A program made the translations under genes and the position numbers. Of a DNA stretch of 64,000 bases, positions 8,901-18,307 are shown piece after piece. Where the stretch lies: assembly GCA_003513005.1 (NCBI GenBank), contig DOTD01000050.1, forward strand, positions 1-64,000. The letters run 5' to 3'. Source of the DNA: Desulfotomaculum sp. (GTDB lineage Bacteria; Bacillota; Desulfotomaculia; Desulfotomaculales; Nap2-2B). The notes beneath the pieces are model-generated. The model was not told the origin of the DNA. It made no database searches and was given only the letters and a program-made list of their open reading frames with translations. Numbering within the stretch: the stretch's first letter is position 1; each line of letters begins with the position of its first letter.

Positions 8901-10873
8901 AACGCATCCACCTCAGATAGTAATTGTTCGTTGGTAAAGCCTTTTAAGTTGAGCGCTCCCGGACGGCAGGCAACCGTGCAGGCGCCGCATCCCTGGCACA
9001 AGCCGCTGTTGACGGAAGCTACCACACGTGTTACCTGTTTGCCGGGCAGCCTTTCCACAATTTCCTTGGGTTCGATAGCACGGTAGGGGCAAATCCCTTG
9101 GCAGGCCAGGCAGCCCGAGCATATTGCCTCATTTACACGGGCGATAGTTGGTTCCCCGGCTATCTCGGAATGTGAAAGCAGCCCGATTATTTTAGCTGCG
9201 GCGCCGCTGGCCTGGGCAACCGTGTCGGGAATATCCTTCGGTCCCTGGCAGGCGCCGGCCAGAAATACACCGCCGGTATTTGTTTCCACCGGCCGGAGTT
9301 TCGGATGGGCTTCCTGGAAAAATCCGTCTTTGTCGACTGTAAATCCAACTGTCCGGGCAACATCAGCGGAACCCGCGGAAGGTATCATTGCCGTAGCCAG
9401 TACGACCATGTCGGCAACGACTTCAACCGGCCTGCCCAGAAGAGTATCGGCCCCTTTGACAATCAGATGGTTGCCCTCAGGATAGATCTTGGATACTCTT
9501 CCTCTGGTGTAGATGGCCCCTTCGTGTAAGGTTTTTAAATAGAACTCCTCGTATGCCTTGCCTGCGCAGCGAACGTCTATATAAAAGATAACCACCTGTG
9601 ATCCGGGGATTTTCTCCAGAACCTGGTGGGCGTGTTTGGCTGTGTACATGCAGCAGGCCCTGGAGCAGTATTCCCTGCCCTTGGCCTCGTCACGCGAACC
9701 CACACATTTAACAAAGACAACCGTTTTAGGCTGTTCGCCGTCAGAGGGGCGCAGGATTTTGCCGCCGGTCGGGCCGGAGGCGTTCACCATCCGCTCAAAA
9801 TGCAGGCCGGTAACTACATCGGGATATTTTCCATATCCGTATTCACCATATATCTTGGTCCAGTCAATTAAATCATAGCCGGTCGCCGCAAGGATTGCGC
9901 CGACGTTTTCGGTAACGAACTCATCCCCTTGTTCATAGTCAATTGCGCCTGTAGGGCAAAACTTCTGGCAGACGCCGCATTTGCCTTTGACAAACTGCCG
10001 GCAGCGTTCACGGTCAATAACCGGCCGGTTGGGCACCGCCTGGGGAAAGGGGACATAGATAGCTTTGCGCATGCTCATTCCCAGGTCAAATTCATTGGGT
10101 ATATTTTTAGTGGGGCATTTTGCCCAGCAGATACCGCACCCTGTGCACTTGCTGTTCACAGAACGCGCTTTTTGTTTAACCACCACGGAGAAATTTCCTA
10201 TATAACCCTTTACCTCTTCCACTTCCGCATAGGTATAAATCTTGATGTTGGGGTGCTGGGCAGCGCTCACCATTTTAGGTGTGCTGATACAGGCCGAACA
10301 GTCAAGAGTGGGGAAGGTTTTATCCAGTAAGACCATCTTGCCTCCGATGGTTGGTTCTCTTTCTACTATAATTACTTCGTTGCCGGCGTCGGCAATATCA
10401 AGGGCAGCCTGGATACCGGCAATACCCCCGCCGATGATCAGCGCTCTTTTGGTTACCGGGATAGCGCTCTCAAAAAGCGGCTCCAGTTTTCCAGCCTTGG
10501 CAACCGCCCTGCGCACCAGTTCAATAGCTTTTTGGGTGGCTTTTTCCGGTTCGTGCTGGTGTACCCATGAGCATTGCTCACGGATATTCGCCATTTCCAG
10601 CATATAGGGGTTTAAGCCTGCACGGGCAATATTCTTACGGAAGGTGATTTCATGCAGGGTGGGAGAGCAGGAAGCGACGACCACCCCGGTCAGACGGTGT
10701 TCCTTGATTGCGGAAACGATCATCTCCTGGCCAGGCTCCGAGCACATGTACTTATATTCGGCGCTGTAGACCACCCCGTGGAACTTGGCAGCTTCCCGGG
10801 CTACCGCGGGTACGTCCACAACACCTCCTATATTCGAACCGCACCAGCAGATAAAAACACCAATGCGTTGCAT
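8891..10873 (-). CDS. hdrA: Heterodisulfide reductase subunit A, HdrA
   Basis: HdrA is the FAD protein that performs flavin-based electron bifurcation in Hdr complexes. Visible parts: an N-terminal CWCGSNIGG region, a dinucleotide-binding GGGIAGIQAALDIADAG near 148-164, a central ferredoxin-type Cys cluster (CTGCGICWAKCP), and two C-terminal [4Fe-4S] motifs (CSGCLACQGICP and CQGCGACTVACR). The length of 660 residues matches stand-alone HdrA. In this complex it would couple NADH oxidation to reduction of ferredoxin and of a disulfide by HdrB; the substrate is not shown by the sequence. Confidence 0.96.
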   Translation of the reverse strand: MQRIGVFICWCGSNIGGVVDVPAVAREAAKFHGVVYSAEYKYMCSEPGQEMIVSAIKEHRLTGVVVASCSPTLHEITFRKNIARAGLNPYMLEMANIREQCSWVHQHEPEKATQKAIELVRRAVAKAGKLEPLFESAIPVTKRALIIGGGIAGIQAALDIADAGNEVIIVEREPTIGGKMVLLDKTFPTLDCSACISTPKMVSAAQHPNIKIYTYAEVEEVKGYIGNFSVVVKQKARSVNSKCTGCGICWAKCPTKNIPNEFDLGMSMRKAIYVPFPQAVPNRPVIDRERCRQFVKGKCGVCQKFCPTGAIDYEQGDEFVTENVGAILAATGYDLIDWTKIYGEYGYGKYPDVVTGLHFERMVNASGPTGGKILRPSDGEQPKTVVFVKCVGSRDEAKGREYCSRACCMYTAKHAHQVLEKIPGSQVVIFYIDVRCAGKAYEEFYLKTLHEGAIYTRGRVSKIYPEGNHLIVKGADTLLGRPVEVVADMVVLATAMIPSAGSADVARTVGFTVDKDGFFQEAHPKLRPVETNTGGVFLAGACQGPKDIPDTVAQASGAAAKIIGLLSHSEIAGEPTIARVNEAICSGCLACQGICPYRAIEPKEIVERLPGKQVTRVVASVNSGLCQGCGACTVACRPGALNLKGFTNEQLLSEVDALCQ

Positions 10874-10923
10874 ATTATCGCTCCTCGTTGTAATACAATT
10901 TTAACCACTTCTCAGGTATTTCT

Positions 10924-11784
10924 TCAGACAACCTTTTTAACTAATTCAGATGTATCGGTAATGTTGTATTCGACACCCATATCCTTTTTGCTGAAGCCCA
11001 TAGCCAACCCCAGGATCTGGGTAAAATAAAAAATGGGCATCTCTTTTAAGGCGCCCTTTGTTTGAGCAGTAAAAGACTGGTAATAGTCCAGGTTCATGTG
11101 GCAAAATGCGCAGGGGGTAACAATACAGTTGGCATCCGCTGCATTGGCGGCCTTGATGATTCTGGATACCAGAGCAGTGACGATATCGTTGTTGGTGACC
11201 GACAGGGACGCCCCGCAGCATTCCGTTTTATGGGACCAGTCCACTACCTGGGCTCCGGTTGCTTGCATAAGCCTGTCCATGATCGTCGGGTTTTCCGGGT
11301 CGTCAATCTTTACTTTTGACGGCCGGACCAGCAGACACCCGTAATAGGTCGCAATACGAAAATCTTTCATAGACTTGGTAACCTTGGCCTTGATGCTTTC
11401 CTCATCCAAACCCGCAATGACTTCCAGGATCGAATTCACCTTTACCGCTGCCTTATAATCGTAACCTGTTATTTCATTCACCTGTTCGAGTAATTTTTTG
11501 TCCTGCGCCAGTTCTGCCTGAGCAAGGGCCAGCCTCTGGTAACAGGCCGAACAGGAGGCTGTGACAGTATCGAAGCCCATTTTTTCTACAAGGGCCAGGT
11601 TCCGTGCCGCCAGGGACACGGCCAGGAGGTGGTCAGTGCTGTGCGCGGCGGTAGCCCCGCAGCAGCTCCAGTCAGGTATCTCGACCAAATCTATGCCTAA
11701 ATTTTTGCAGACAATCTTTGCTGAAGCTTCGTAATCTCTGGCGCTGGTTTCGTAGGCGCAGCCGGGGTAATAGGCAATTTTCAC
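10924..11784 (-). CDS. hdrB: Heterodisulfide reductase subunit B, HdrB
   Basis: HdrB carries the noncubane [4Fe-4S] clusters that cleave a disulfide. Both CCG domains are present. The first fits the family spacing exactly: C9, C41-C42, C78 and C81. The second contains ECCGAS and CAFC. The length of 286 residues is usual. In bacteria lacking CoM and CoB the electron acceptor is a different disulfide or protein; DsrC is the acceptor proposed for some sulfate reducers, but nothing here decides it. hdrC ends 5 bases upstream. Confidence 0.96.
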   Translation of the reverse strand: MKIAYYPGCAYETSARDYEASAKIVCKNLGIDLVEIPDWSCCGATAAHSTDHLLAVSLAARNLALVEKMGFDTVTASCSACYQRLALAQAELAQDKKLLEQVNEITGYDYKAAVKVNSILEVIAGLDEESIKAKVTKSMKDFRIATYYGCLLVRPSKVKIDDPENPTIMDRLMQATGAQVVDWSHKTECCGASLSVTNNDIVTALVSRIIKAANAADANCIVTPCAFCHMNLDYYQSFTAQTKGALKEMPIFYFTQILGLAMGFSKKDMGVEYNITDTSELVKKVV

Positions 11785-11789
11785 TACCC

Positions 11790-12362
11790 TTAAGCCCCTT
11801 TCTTTAATCTATTGATTCGTTGAAAAATTTCCTTGACTTCACTAACTCCTTTGAATCTGTTCGGCTTAATCTTTATTTTTCCGTTGTTAAATAGTTTTAA
11901 ACCAAGTTTCGCGTTGAGAAAAGGCTGACGACTTCTTAAATTAAATAAAACCATGGCTAAGACATCATGCGACCGGCCAAACCTGCTTAAAGTATCTAAG
12001 AAGGCCTGGTTGAAAATATTTACCTTGCGGCTTCTGCCCGTGCCGGAAATGTTTCTTTCGGCGGCCATTATGCGCAGGCTGTCCATTACGTCCGCCACGC
12101 CGATGTTGCGCGGACAACGGACAGAGCAGGTTGAGCAGTAAGCGCAAAGGCGTATAGTCTGAGAATTCAGGACATCATCTGTCAATCCCAGCTGAACCAT
12201 TCTCATAATCTGGTTTGGCGTAAAATCCATTGCAAAAGCAACCGGGCAACCGGCAGTGCATTTGCCGCACTGATAGCACAAAGTAGCATCCTGACCGCTG
12301 TGCAGAAGCACTTCCTTGCTGAGATCAGACTTCCTATCATCGATGACAATTGGTTGTCGCAT
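11790..12362 (-). CDS. hdrC: Heterodisulfide reductase subunit C, HdrC
   Basis: HdrC is the small [4Fe-4S] protein that passes electrons from HdrA to HdrB. Two ferredoxin motifs are present, CYQCGKCTAGCP near 29-40 and CAYCSTCSVRCP near 73-84. ATG at 12362 is preferred; the GTG at 12365 directly before it is equally open. It is the first gene of the seven-gene hdrCBA-flxDCBA operon, behind a good promoter. Confidence 0.95.
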   Translation of the reverse strand: MRQPIVIDDRKSDLSKEVLLHSGQDATLCYQCGKCTAGCPVAFAMDFTPNQIMRMVQLGLTDDVLNSQTIRLCAYCSTCSVRCPRNIGVADVMDSLRIMAAERNISGTGRSRKVNIFNQAFLDTLSRFGRSHDVLAMVLFNLRSRQPFLNAKLGLKLFNNGKIKIKPNRFKGVSEVKEIFQRINRLKKGA

Positions 12363-12393
12363 CACAAAAACCCCAACCCTCTTTGAAAAGTTT

Positions 12394-12456
12394 TTAATTG
12401 GGAATAAAGCAGTTTCTATTATCTTTACAGCTCTGCTCCCTTACCTTTTTAAGCAT
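12394..12456 (-). other. Possible 20-residue leader ORF upstream of hdrC
   Basis: ATG at 12456 follows GAGGAGG closely and opens a frame of 20 codons (starts MLKK, contains two Cys, ends FIPN) lying between the promoter and hdrC. The Shine-Dalgarno spacing of two bases is unusually short, so translation is uncertain. Confidence 0.25.
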
Positions 12457-12472
12457 AACCTCCTCTTGAATT

Positions 12473-12500
12473 TTTATAAAAATAAATTTTTTATTGCCAA
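12473..12500 (-). promoter_or_regulatory. Sigma-A type promoter of the hdr-flx operon
   Basis: On the minus strand, TTGGCA (12495-12500), a 16-bp spacer and TATAAA (12473-12478), about 110 bases before hdrC. Confidence 0.6.
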
Positions 12501-12545
12501 TACTATATCATCGACATGACAAACATGCAATAGTAAGCGGAAAAA

Positions 12546-12573
12546 GACACAGGGGGACGGTTCTCCTGTGTCT
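12546..12573. repeat. GGGGACGGTT dispersed repeat, palindromic copy
   Basis: GACACAGG and CCTGTGTC form 8-bp inverted ends around GGGACGGTTCT. Related copies lie at 20293-20355 and 49257-49306. It sits in the gap between otsA and hdrC. Confidence 0.8.
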
Positions 12574-12591
12574 CAGAGTAGTTGAGGCAAA

Positions 12592-12617
12592 CAAAAAAGC
12601 CGGTTGGATACCGGCTT
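12592..12617 (-). terminator. Rho-independent terminator of otsA
   Basis: 8-bp arms AAGCCGGT and ACCGGCTT (12597-12604, 12610-12617); on the minus strand the hairpin runs into a T-tract. Confidence 0.85.
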
Positions 12618-12647
12618 GACAGTCCAGAAGGAAAATTATTAAAGGTA

Positions 12648-14138
12648 TTAAGATAACCTGGCTGCTTTTGAGGATGAGATACCTTCTTCCGTAACCGGCC
12701 TGATTGATGATACAGCGATGAGTTTCAGGTTGGTCTGCCACCACCATTGGATATCTTTATTCACAACCGACTGTTTTAAAATTCTTAAGTGCTCTTGTTT
12801 TTCCGCGGCAGACATTTCCAGCGCCTTTTTGATTTTAACTGCAAGCTGTTCGTAGTCGTAAGGGTTGGCCAGCAGGGCGCCTTCCAATTGTTCGGCTGCT
12901 CCGGCATAAGTGCTGAGCAAAAGCACTCCATTGCCGTCATTTCGGGAAGCAACAAATTCCTTCGCTACGAGATTAAGCCCGTCACGCACGGGAGTAACCA
13001 TCATTACATCAGCGGCCAGATAATGGGCTACAAGTTCAGTTTCATCCAGTGAACGGTTCAGGTACCTGACCGGGACTGCTCCGTAGCCCTGATCATAGAG
13101 GCCGTTAATTTCCCCGACAACCTGCGCGATCTTTTGTCTGTACAGATCATAGGTGTCTGCGCCGTTCCTGGTGGGTACACCTATCTGAAGCAGGCTCACT
13201 TTGCTTCGGTACCTGGGATATTTTTTCAAAAATTCTCCCAGGGCTTTTATTTTTTCAGGGATGCCTTTTGTATAATCCAGTCTGTCAATCCCGAGCAGCA
13301 GGTATTCGGAACCTATAGCGCTCCTGATTTCGTGTGCCCGCTGCCTGACCAGCGGATTAGCAGCCAGTTGTTCAAAGCGGCGCCAGTCAATGCCGACAGG
13401 AAGATCCCTGACCATTATTCTCCTGTCGCGCAGCCTGATTGTTCCCTTCTCCTGATTTATTTTAGCAGGGAAATAATGTTCTACGCAGGCAAGGAAGTTG
13501 TTTACATAAGATCGCGTATGAAAAGCTACAAGATCACTCCCAAGCAAACCCTGCAGCAGCTGTTTTCCCCAGGGCAAAAGCTGAAAAACGTCCAGCGGAG
13601 GGAAAGGAATGTGCCAGAAGAAGGCTATTCTTGCCAGGGGATAGTAGCGCCTGATCAGTTTGGGCGCCAGCATAAGGTGATAATCATGTACCCAAAAAAG
13701 ATCATTCTGCTGTGTTACGCGGACTGTTATTTGCGCAAATCTGTAATTGACCCTGCGGTAGGCGTGCCAGAATTCTCCTTCGAAAACACACTTGTCAATC
13801 ATCTGATGGGCGAGGGGCCATAAAGTACTGTTGGAAAAACCGTGGTAATATGCGTTGTAGTCCTTTTCATTTAAGATTATTTCCTGAACATTGTACTGGG
13901 GTTGGTCAGTTGGGATTGCTGCCAGGATACCCTGACTGTTCCGGTTGTTGTCCAGCCTTCCGCACCAGGATACCCAAATTCCCTTGTTGCTGGTCAATAC
14001 AGGTTCAACTGCTGATACCAGTCCGCTTACGGAACGTGTAGTTTTCAGCTTGCCGTTTTCCTCCGCGAACGTATAAGCGCCCCTGTTAGAAATTACTGCC
14101 AGGCTGTCCACAGGATTGCTATTCAGGGACGTTTGCAT
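12648..14138 (-). CDS. otsA: Trehalose-6-phosphate synthase (GT20), OtsA
   Basis: It transfers glucose from a nucleotide sugar to glucose-6-phosphate to give trehalose-6-phosphate, a step in compatible-solute synthesis. Family motifs include WVHDYHLMLAP, FFWHIPFPP and RLDYTKGIPEK in the GT-B fold, and the C-terminal DGLNLVAKEFVASR. I use ATG 14138 with AGGAGGTGGGGAAA directly before it, giving 496 residues; the longer frame to 14189 has no comparable site. No otsB phosphatase is adjacent. It is transcribed alone, divergently from trpB2. Confidence 0.95.
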   Translation of the reverse strand: MQTSLNSNPVDSLAVISNRGAYTFAEENGKLKTTRSVSGLVSAVEPVLTSNKGIWVSWCGRLDNNRNSQGILAAIPTDQPQYNVQEIILNEKDYNAYYHGFSNSTLWPLAHQMIDKCVFEGEFWHAYRRVNYRFAQITVRVTQQNDLFWVHDYHLMLAPKLIRRYYPLARIAFFWHIPFPPLDVFQLLPWGKQLLQGLLGSDLVAFHTRSYVNNFLACVEHYFPAKINQEKGTIRLRDRRIMVRDLPVGIDWRRFEQLAANPLVRQRAHEIRSAIGSEYLLLGIDRLDYTKGIPEKIKALGEFLKKYPRYRSKVSLLQIGVPTRNGADTYDLYRQKIAQVVGEINGLYDQGYGAVPVRYLNRSLDETELVAHYLAADVMMVTPVRDGLNLVAKEFVASRNDGNGVLLLSTYAGAAEQLEGALLANPYDYEQLAVKIKKALEMSAAEKQEHLRILKQSVVNKDIQWWWQTNLKLIAVSSIRPVTEEGISSSKAARLS

Positions 14139-14456
14139 TTTCCCCACCTCCTGAATACTTTTAAGATGGCGTCTCTTTATTACAGACATCCTGTCATTAG
14201 GTTATAAGTTGTTGGTTCGGGCTGAATTACACTATACTGAAATACTCTACAGTTTAAAACCAGGAAGGACTTATGAGAGTATAATTAATTATAATATTTT
14301 TAACCAGGGTTTGTCAATGATATATTTTTCCGAAATTACAGATTAAATAAAGTAATATGTTATTTTGTACTTTCTTGATTTATTATCTTTTTATAAAGTA
14401 AAATATAATATTAATCGGTCAATAGTCTACTTGAGAAGAGGGGAGCTTTTAAAAGT
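14139..14456. other. Divergent intergenic region between otsA and trpB2
   Basis: AT-rich region of about 320 bases. It must hold promoters for both genes. TATA-like stretches occur (for example near 14395-14412), but I see no pair of boxes good enough to call. GAGGGGAG at 14436-14443 is the trpB2 ribosome site. No gene is visible. Confidence 0.5.
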
Positions 14457-15818
14457 ATGGAGAAACTGAAAGTATTTCTTTCCGAGAATGAGATTCCAAC
14501 CCACTGGTATAATATCATGGCGGACATGCCCAATTTGCCGAAACCGCCGCTGCACCCGGGGACAGGACAACCTTTGACACCCGATGATCTAAAGCCGATT
14601 TTTCCAATGGGCCTGATTATGCAGGAAGCAACATTGGAAAGGTGGATTGAGATCCCTGATGAGGTGAGGGAATTATACCGTTTGTGGCGTCCTTCTCCGT
14701 TACACAGGGCAAGGTACCTCGAAAAAGCGCTGGATACACCCGCACGCATCTTTTACAAATATGAAGGAGTAAGTCCGGCGGGCAGCCATAAGCTGAATAC
14801 TGCGCTTGCCCAGGCCTACTATAATAAGAAGGAAGGCATCAAACGCCTGGCCACCGAGACAGGCGCCGGACAGTGGGGTACTGCTTTATCTCAGGCCTGC
14901 AGCTTTTTTGGCCTTGAGTGCGTCGTTTACATGGTAAAAGTCAGCTACCAGCAAAAACCTTACCGCCGCTCAATTATGGAAATTTTCGGGGGGAGCGTAT
15001 ACGCGAGTCCAAGCGAACGTACAAATACCGGCCGCCGTGTTCTTGCCGAGAATCCCGATACACCGGGCAGTTTAGGCCTGGCTATCAGTGAAGCCGTTGA
15101 AGAGGCTGCCGGACGTGAAGACACCAATTATTCCCTGGGCAGCGTTTTAAATCATGTCCTGCTGCACCAGACCGTGATTGGTCTGGAGGTTAAAGAACAG
15201 ATGGCCAAAGCTGGTTATTACCCGGACGTAGTAATCGGGTGTGTCGGCGGAGGAAGCAATTTTGGGGGTTTTGCTTTCCCCTTTGCTTATGACAAAATAA
15301 CCAAGGGAACGAAAGTACGCATGGTGGCTGTTGAGCCCACCGCCTGCCCGACACTTACGCGTGGACTGCACACCTATGATTTCGGTGATGTTGCCGGTTT
15401 TACACCGCTTCTTTACATGTATACCTTGGGGTCGGGCTTTATACCGCCGGGCATTCATGCAGGGGGCTTGAGGTATCACGGGGGTTCGCCGCTGCTTTCC
15501 CAGTTGGTGGCAGATAAGATAATCGAAGCCCGGGCTCTTGATCAAACCTCGATTTTCAAGGGAGCAATTCAGTTTGCTAAGTGTGAGGGCATAGTTCCGG
15601 CTCCTGAGTCCGCCCATGCAATTCAGCAGGCAATTGTGGAGGCAATCGAGGCAAGGGAAGCAGGGGAGGCAAGGACCATCCTGTTCAACCTGAGCGGGCA
15701 TGGTCACCTTGATCTTGCCGCCTATGACAATTTCCTGTCCGGTAACCTAATTGACTATCCGCTTCCGGAGGAAGATTTAAAAGGGGCTTTAAGCAATCTG
15801 CCAAAGGCTCCTGAATAG
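14457..15818 (+). CDS. trpB: TrpB2-type tryptophan synthase beta chain
   Basis: A PLP enzyme that condenses indole with L-serine. The long N-terminal extension, and the 453-residue length, mark the TrpB2 class rather than ordinary TrpB, and no trpA is adjacent, as is common for TrpB2. The PLP lysine is K112 in SPAGSHKLNTA; the catalytic-site ETGAGQWG and the phosphate-binding GCVGGGSNFGG follow. TrpB2 may work as an indole-salvage enzyme. It is a single-gene unit ending at a strong terminator. Confidence 0.95.
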   Translation: MEKLKVFLSENEIPTHWYNIMADMPNLPKPPLHPGTGQPLTPDDLKPIFPMGLIMQEATLERWIEIPDEVRELYRLWRPSPLHRARYLEKALDTPARIFYKYEGVSPAGSHKLNTALAQAYYNKKEGIKRLATETGAGQWGTALSQACSFFGLECVVYMVKVSYQQKPYRRSIMEIFGGSVYASPSERTNTGRRVLAENPDTPGSLGLAISEAVEEAAGREDTNYSLGSVLNHVLLHQTVIGLEVKEQMAKAGYYPDVVIGCVGGGSNFGGFAFPFAYDKITKGTKVRMVAVEPTACPTLTRGLHTYDFGDVAGFTPLLYMYTLGSGFIPPGIHAGGLRYHGGSPLLSQLVADKIIEARALDQTSIFKGAIQFAKCEGIVPAPESAHAIQQAIVEAIEAREAGEARTILFNLSGHGHLDLAAYDNFLSGNLIDYPLPEEDLKGALSNLPKAPE

Positions 15819-15828
15819 GAATTGTATT

Positions 15829-15877
15829 AAAAAAACCGTACGAAACGCGCCTTTTTGTGCGATCGTACGGTTTTTTT
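15829..15877. terminator. Bidirectional terminator between trpB2 and dnaK
   Basis: 15-bp arms at 15829-15843 and 15863-15877 with A7/T7 tracts at the ends, so it works for both convergent genes. Confidence 0.92.
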
Positions 15878-15890
15878 CTTTTTAACTTTT

Positions 15891-17789
15891 TTAGCTTTTT
15901 TCTTCAAATTCAGCGTCTACGACATCATCAGGCTTTGGCCTTCCCGGAGGAGGTCCGCCGGGACCGGGTGCGGCATTTTCTCCATGTGTTTTTTGATAGA
16001 CAGCTTCGGACAGCGAGTAGGCAGCCTGCTGGAGATCATCGTGCAGTGAACGCACCCTTTCAATCGGAGCATTTTCCTTTAAAGCAGTTTTCAAATCATT
16101 AAGTATCTGCTCGATACGGGCCTTTTCATGAACGGGGATACTATCCTGAAAATCTTTCAGCTGCCGTTCCACACGGTAAGCCAACCCGTCCGCCTCATTA
16201 CGCACTTCCACTTCCTGCTTGCGCTTTTTATCTTCCTCGGTATTCATTTCAGCATCTCTGACCATGCGGTCAATTTCCTCTTTGACGAGGCTGGTTGAAC
16301 CTGTTATGGTAATGGTCTGTTCTTTGGCCGTTGCTTTATCCCTCGCATTGACTTTGAGTATGCCGTTTGCGTCTATGTCGAAGGTGACTTCGATTTGCGG
16401 CATTCCCCGGGGCGCCAAAGGGATGCCGTCCAATTTAAACTGTCCGAGCGAACGGTTGTCCCTGGCCATTTCCCTTTCTCCCTGGAGAACATGAATATCA
16501 ACAGCCGGCTGGCTGTCCTCCGCGGTGGTGAAAATTTGGCTGCGCTTTGTCGGAATGGTCGTGTTTCGCTCGATAATCTTGGACATTATTCCCCCCAGTG
16601 TTTCTACCCCCAGGGAGAGAGGTGTAACATCAAGCAGGACGACATCTTTTACCTCACCGACTAAAACACCCGCCTGTATGGCTGCGCCGACGGCGACTAC
16701 CTCATCAGGATTAACGCCCTGATTCGGCTCCCTTCCCCCGGTCATTTCGCGGACAAGCTTCTGTACAGCCGGGATACGCGTCGAGCCGCCTACCAGGATT
16801 ACTTCATCAATGTCCTTCTCGCTGAGTTTGGCGTCGGCTAGGGCTGTTTTAACCGGTCCCCGGCAGCGTTCAACCAGGTAATGGGTCAAATCGTCGAATT
16901 TCGCCCTGGCAAGCTTCATGTCCAGATGCTTGGGTCCGCTGGCGTCGGCAGTGATAAAAGGAAGACTGATATTTGTTTCAAGCGTTGTGGACAGCTCTGT
17001 CTTGGCTTTCTCAGCGGCCTCGATAAGGCGCTGCAAGGCCTGTTTGTCGGACCTCAAGTCGATGCCGTAATTCTTCTTGAATTCGTCAGCCATCCAATTC
17101 ACTATTTCCTTGTCGAAGTTATCCCCGCCCAGATGAGTGTCGCCGTTGGTTGATTTAACTTCAAAAACACCGTCTCCGACTTCAAGGATGGAAACATCAA
17201 AGGTACCTCCACCGAGGTCGAAAACCATGACCATTTCGTTATTTTTCTTATCCATTCCGTATGCTAAAGAGGCTGCCGTCGGTTCGTTGATTATTCTCAG
17301 CACATTTAAACCGGCTATTTTCCCCGCGTCTTTGGTTGACTGACGCTGGGCGTCGTTAAAATATGCCGGAACGGTAATTACGGCGTCGACAACTTTTTCA
17401 CCAAGGTATTTTGACGCGTCGTCAACTAATTTTTTCAGTATCATTGCTGAAATTTCCTCAGGCGCGTAGTTTTTATCGCCGACTTGGAAGCGTACGGCGT
17501 CGTTCGGCCCTGAAACTGCTTTATAAGTTACAAGGTTTCTTTCCTCGCTGACTTCCGAATAACGCCGTCCAATGAAACGCTTGATTGAAAACAGTGTTTT
17601 TTCCGGGTTTAGGGCTGCCTGACGCCTGGCTATCTGCCCGACAAGCCTTTCACCATCGTCTTTAAAAGCTACTACTGAAGGTGTGGTCCGGCTTCCTTCG
17701 GCGTTAACTATCACCGTGGGTTTGCCGCCTTCCATAACCGCCACAACTGAATTTGTTGTACCAAGGTCAATTCCTACTGCTTTAGCCAT
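15891..17789 (-). CDS. dnaK: Chaperone DnaK (Hsp70)
   Basis: ATP-driven folding chaperone. The N-terminal ATPase signature GIDLGTTNSVVAV, the IINEPTAASLAYG and the DLGGGTFDVSI motifs are intact; the substrate-binding domain and a helical lid follow, ending in a Gly/Pro-rich linker and an acidic DAEFEEKS. The length of 632 residues is normal. grpE and dnaJ are not adjacent, so this is either an extra or a solitary dnaK. The hspR-like gene lies upstream, and the promoter is overlapped by an HspR-type inverted repeat. Confidence 0.97.
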   Translation of the reverse strand: MAKAVGIDLGTTNSVVAVMEGGKPTVIVNAEGSRTTPSVVAFKDDGERLVGQIARRQAALNPEKTLFSIKRFIGRRYSEVSEERNLVTYKAVSGPNDAVRFQVGDKNYAPEEISAMILKKLVDDASKYLGEKVVDAVITVPAYFNDAQRQSTKDAGKIAGLNVLRIINEPTAASLAYGMDKKNNEMVMVFDLGGGTFDVSILEVGDGVFEVKSTNGDTHLGGDNFDKEIVNWMADEFKKNYGIDLRSDKQALQRLIEAAEKAKTELSTTLETNISLPFITADASGPKHLDMKLARAKFDDLTHYLVERCRGPVKTALADAKLSEKDIDEVILVGGSTRIPAVQKLVREMTGGREPNQGVNPDEVVAVGAAIQAGVLVGEVKDVVLLDVTPLSLGVETLGGIMSKIIERNTTIPTKRSQIFTTAEDSQPAVDIHVLQGEREMARDNRSLGQFKLDGIPLAPRGMPQIEVTFDIDANGILKVNARDKATAKEQTITITGSTSLVKEEIDRMVRDAEMNTEEDKKRKQEVEVRNEADGLAYRVERQLKDFQDSIPVHEKARIEQILNDLKTALKENAPIERVRSLHDDLQQAAYSLSEAVYQKTHGENAAPGPGGPPPGRPKPDDVVDAEFEEKS

Positions 17790-17898
17790 TATTTAACCCC
17801 CTTATATCATATTTTTGATTATTTTTTAAATCTTATCCTCGCCAGGATGTATATTAATTATGAAGAGACAGATTGTTGCATTCGAATTCCATGTTTAA

Positions 17899-17928
17899 AT
17901 TATAAAACTTAACAACAATATTGTCAAG
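17899..17928 (-). promoter_or_regulatory. dnaK promoter overlapped by a HAIR-like operator
   Basis: Minus strand: consensus TTGACA (17922-17927), 17-bp spacer and TATAAT (17899-17904). The 21-bp element at 17908-17928 reads CTTGACA-N7-TGTTAAG, the 7-7-7 layout of the HspR operator HAIR (CTTGAGT-N7-ACTCAAG), and covers the -35 box. Confidence 0.75.
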
Positions 17929-17993
17929 GATATTTACAGCATATATGTAGTATATTTATACAGACTAATATGCTTTTCTTGATAAATGTGTTT

Positions 17994-18269
17994 TTAATCT
18001 TCATCCTCCAGGTTTATGCCGTACCGCTCTTCTATTTTCAGGATAATTTTTACTCCTGCCAGGTTGACGCACCTGGTTTGGGTAAGATACCGGATATGCC
18101 TGACCACAGTAATATCTTTTTGAGAGTAAAGACGGATGTTGCCCTCCGTCCTGGAGGGAGTAAGAAGGCCGAATTCCTCATAAATGCGCAGAGTTCGGGG
18201 GTGAACCTGAGCTAATCTGGCAGCAACACTGATTACATAAACAGGTTGATTATTATCTGTCTTGATCAT
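17994..18269 (-). CDS. hspR: HspR-type MerR-family repressor
   Basis: A 91-residue MerR-type DNA-binding protein with the winged helix at the N-terminus (VISVAARLAQVHPRTLRIYEEFGLL, residues about 12-36, then RLYSQKDI). The sequence VHPRTLRIYE is typical of HspR, which represses dnaK operons and itself using DnaK as co-repressor. It sits directly upstream of dnaK but has its own promoter with a similar inverted repeat, which supports autoregulation and control of dnaK. No dimerising effector domain is present, as expected for this class. Confidence 0.85.
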   Translation of the reverse strand: MIKTDNNQPVYVISVAARLAQVHPRTLRIYEEFGLLTPSRTEGNIRLYSQKDITVVRHIRYLTQTRCVNLAGVKIILKIEERYGINLEDED

Positions 18270-18307
18270 TTTTTGCCCTCGCTTTTTAAGAAAAGTTCTT
18301 AATAAAA

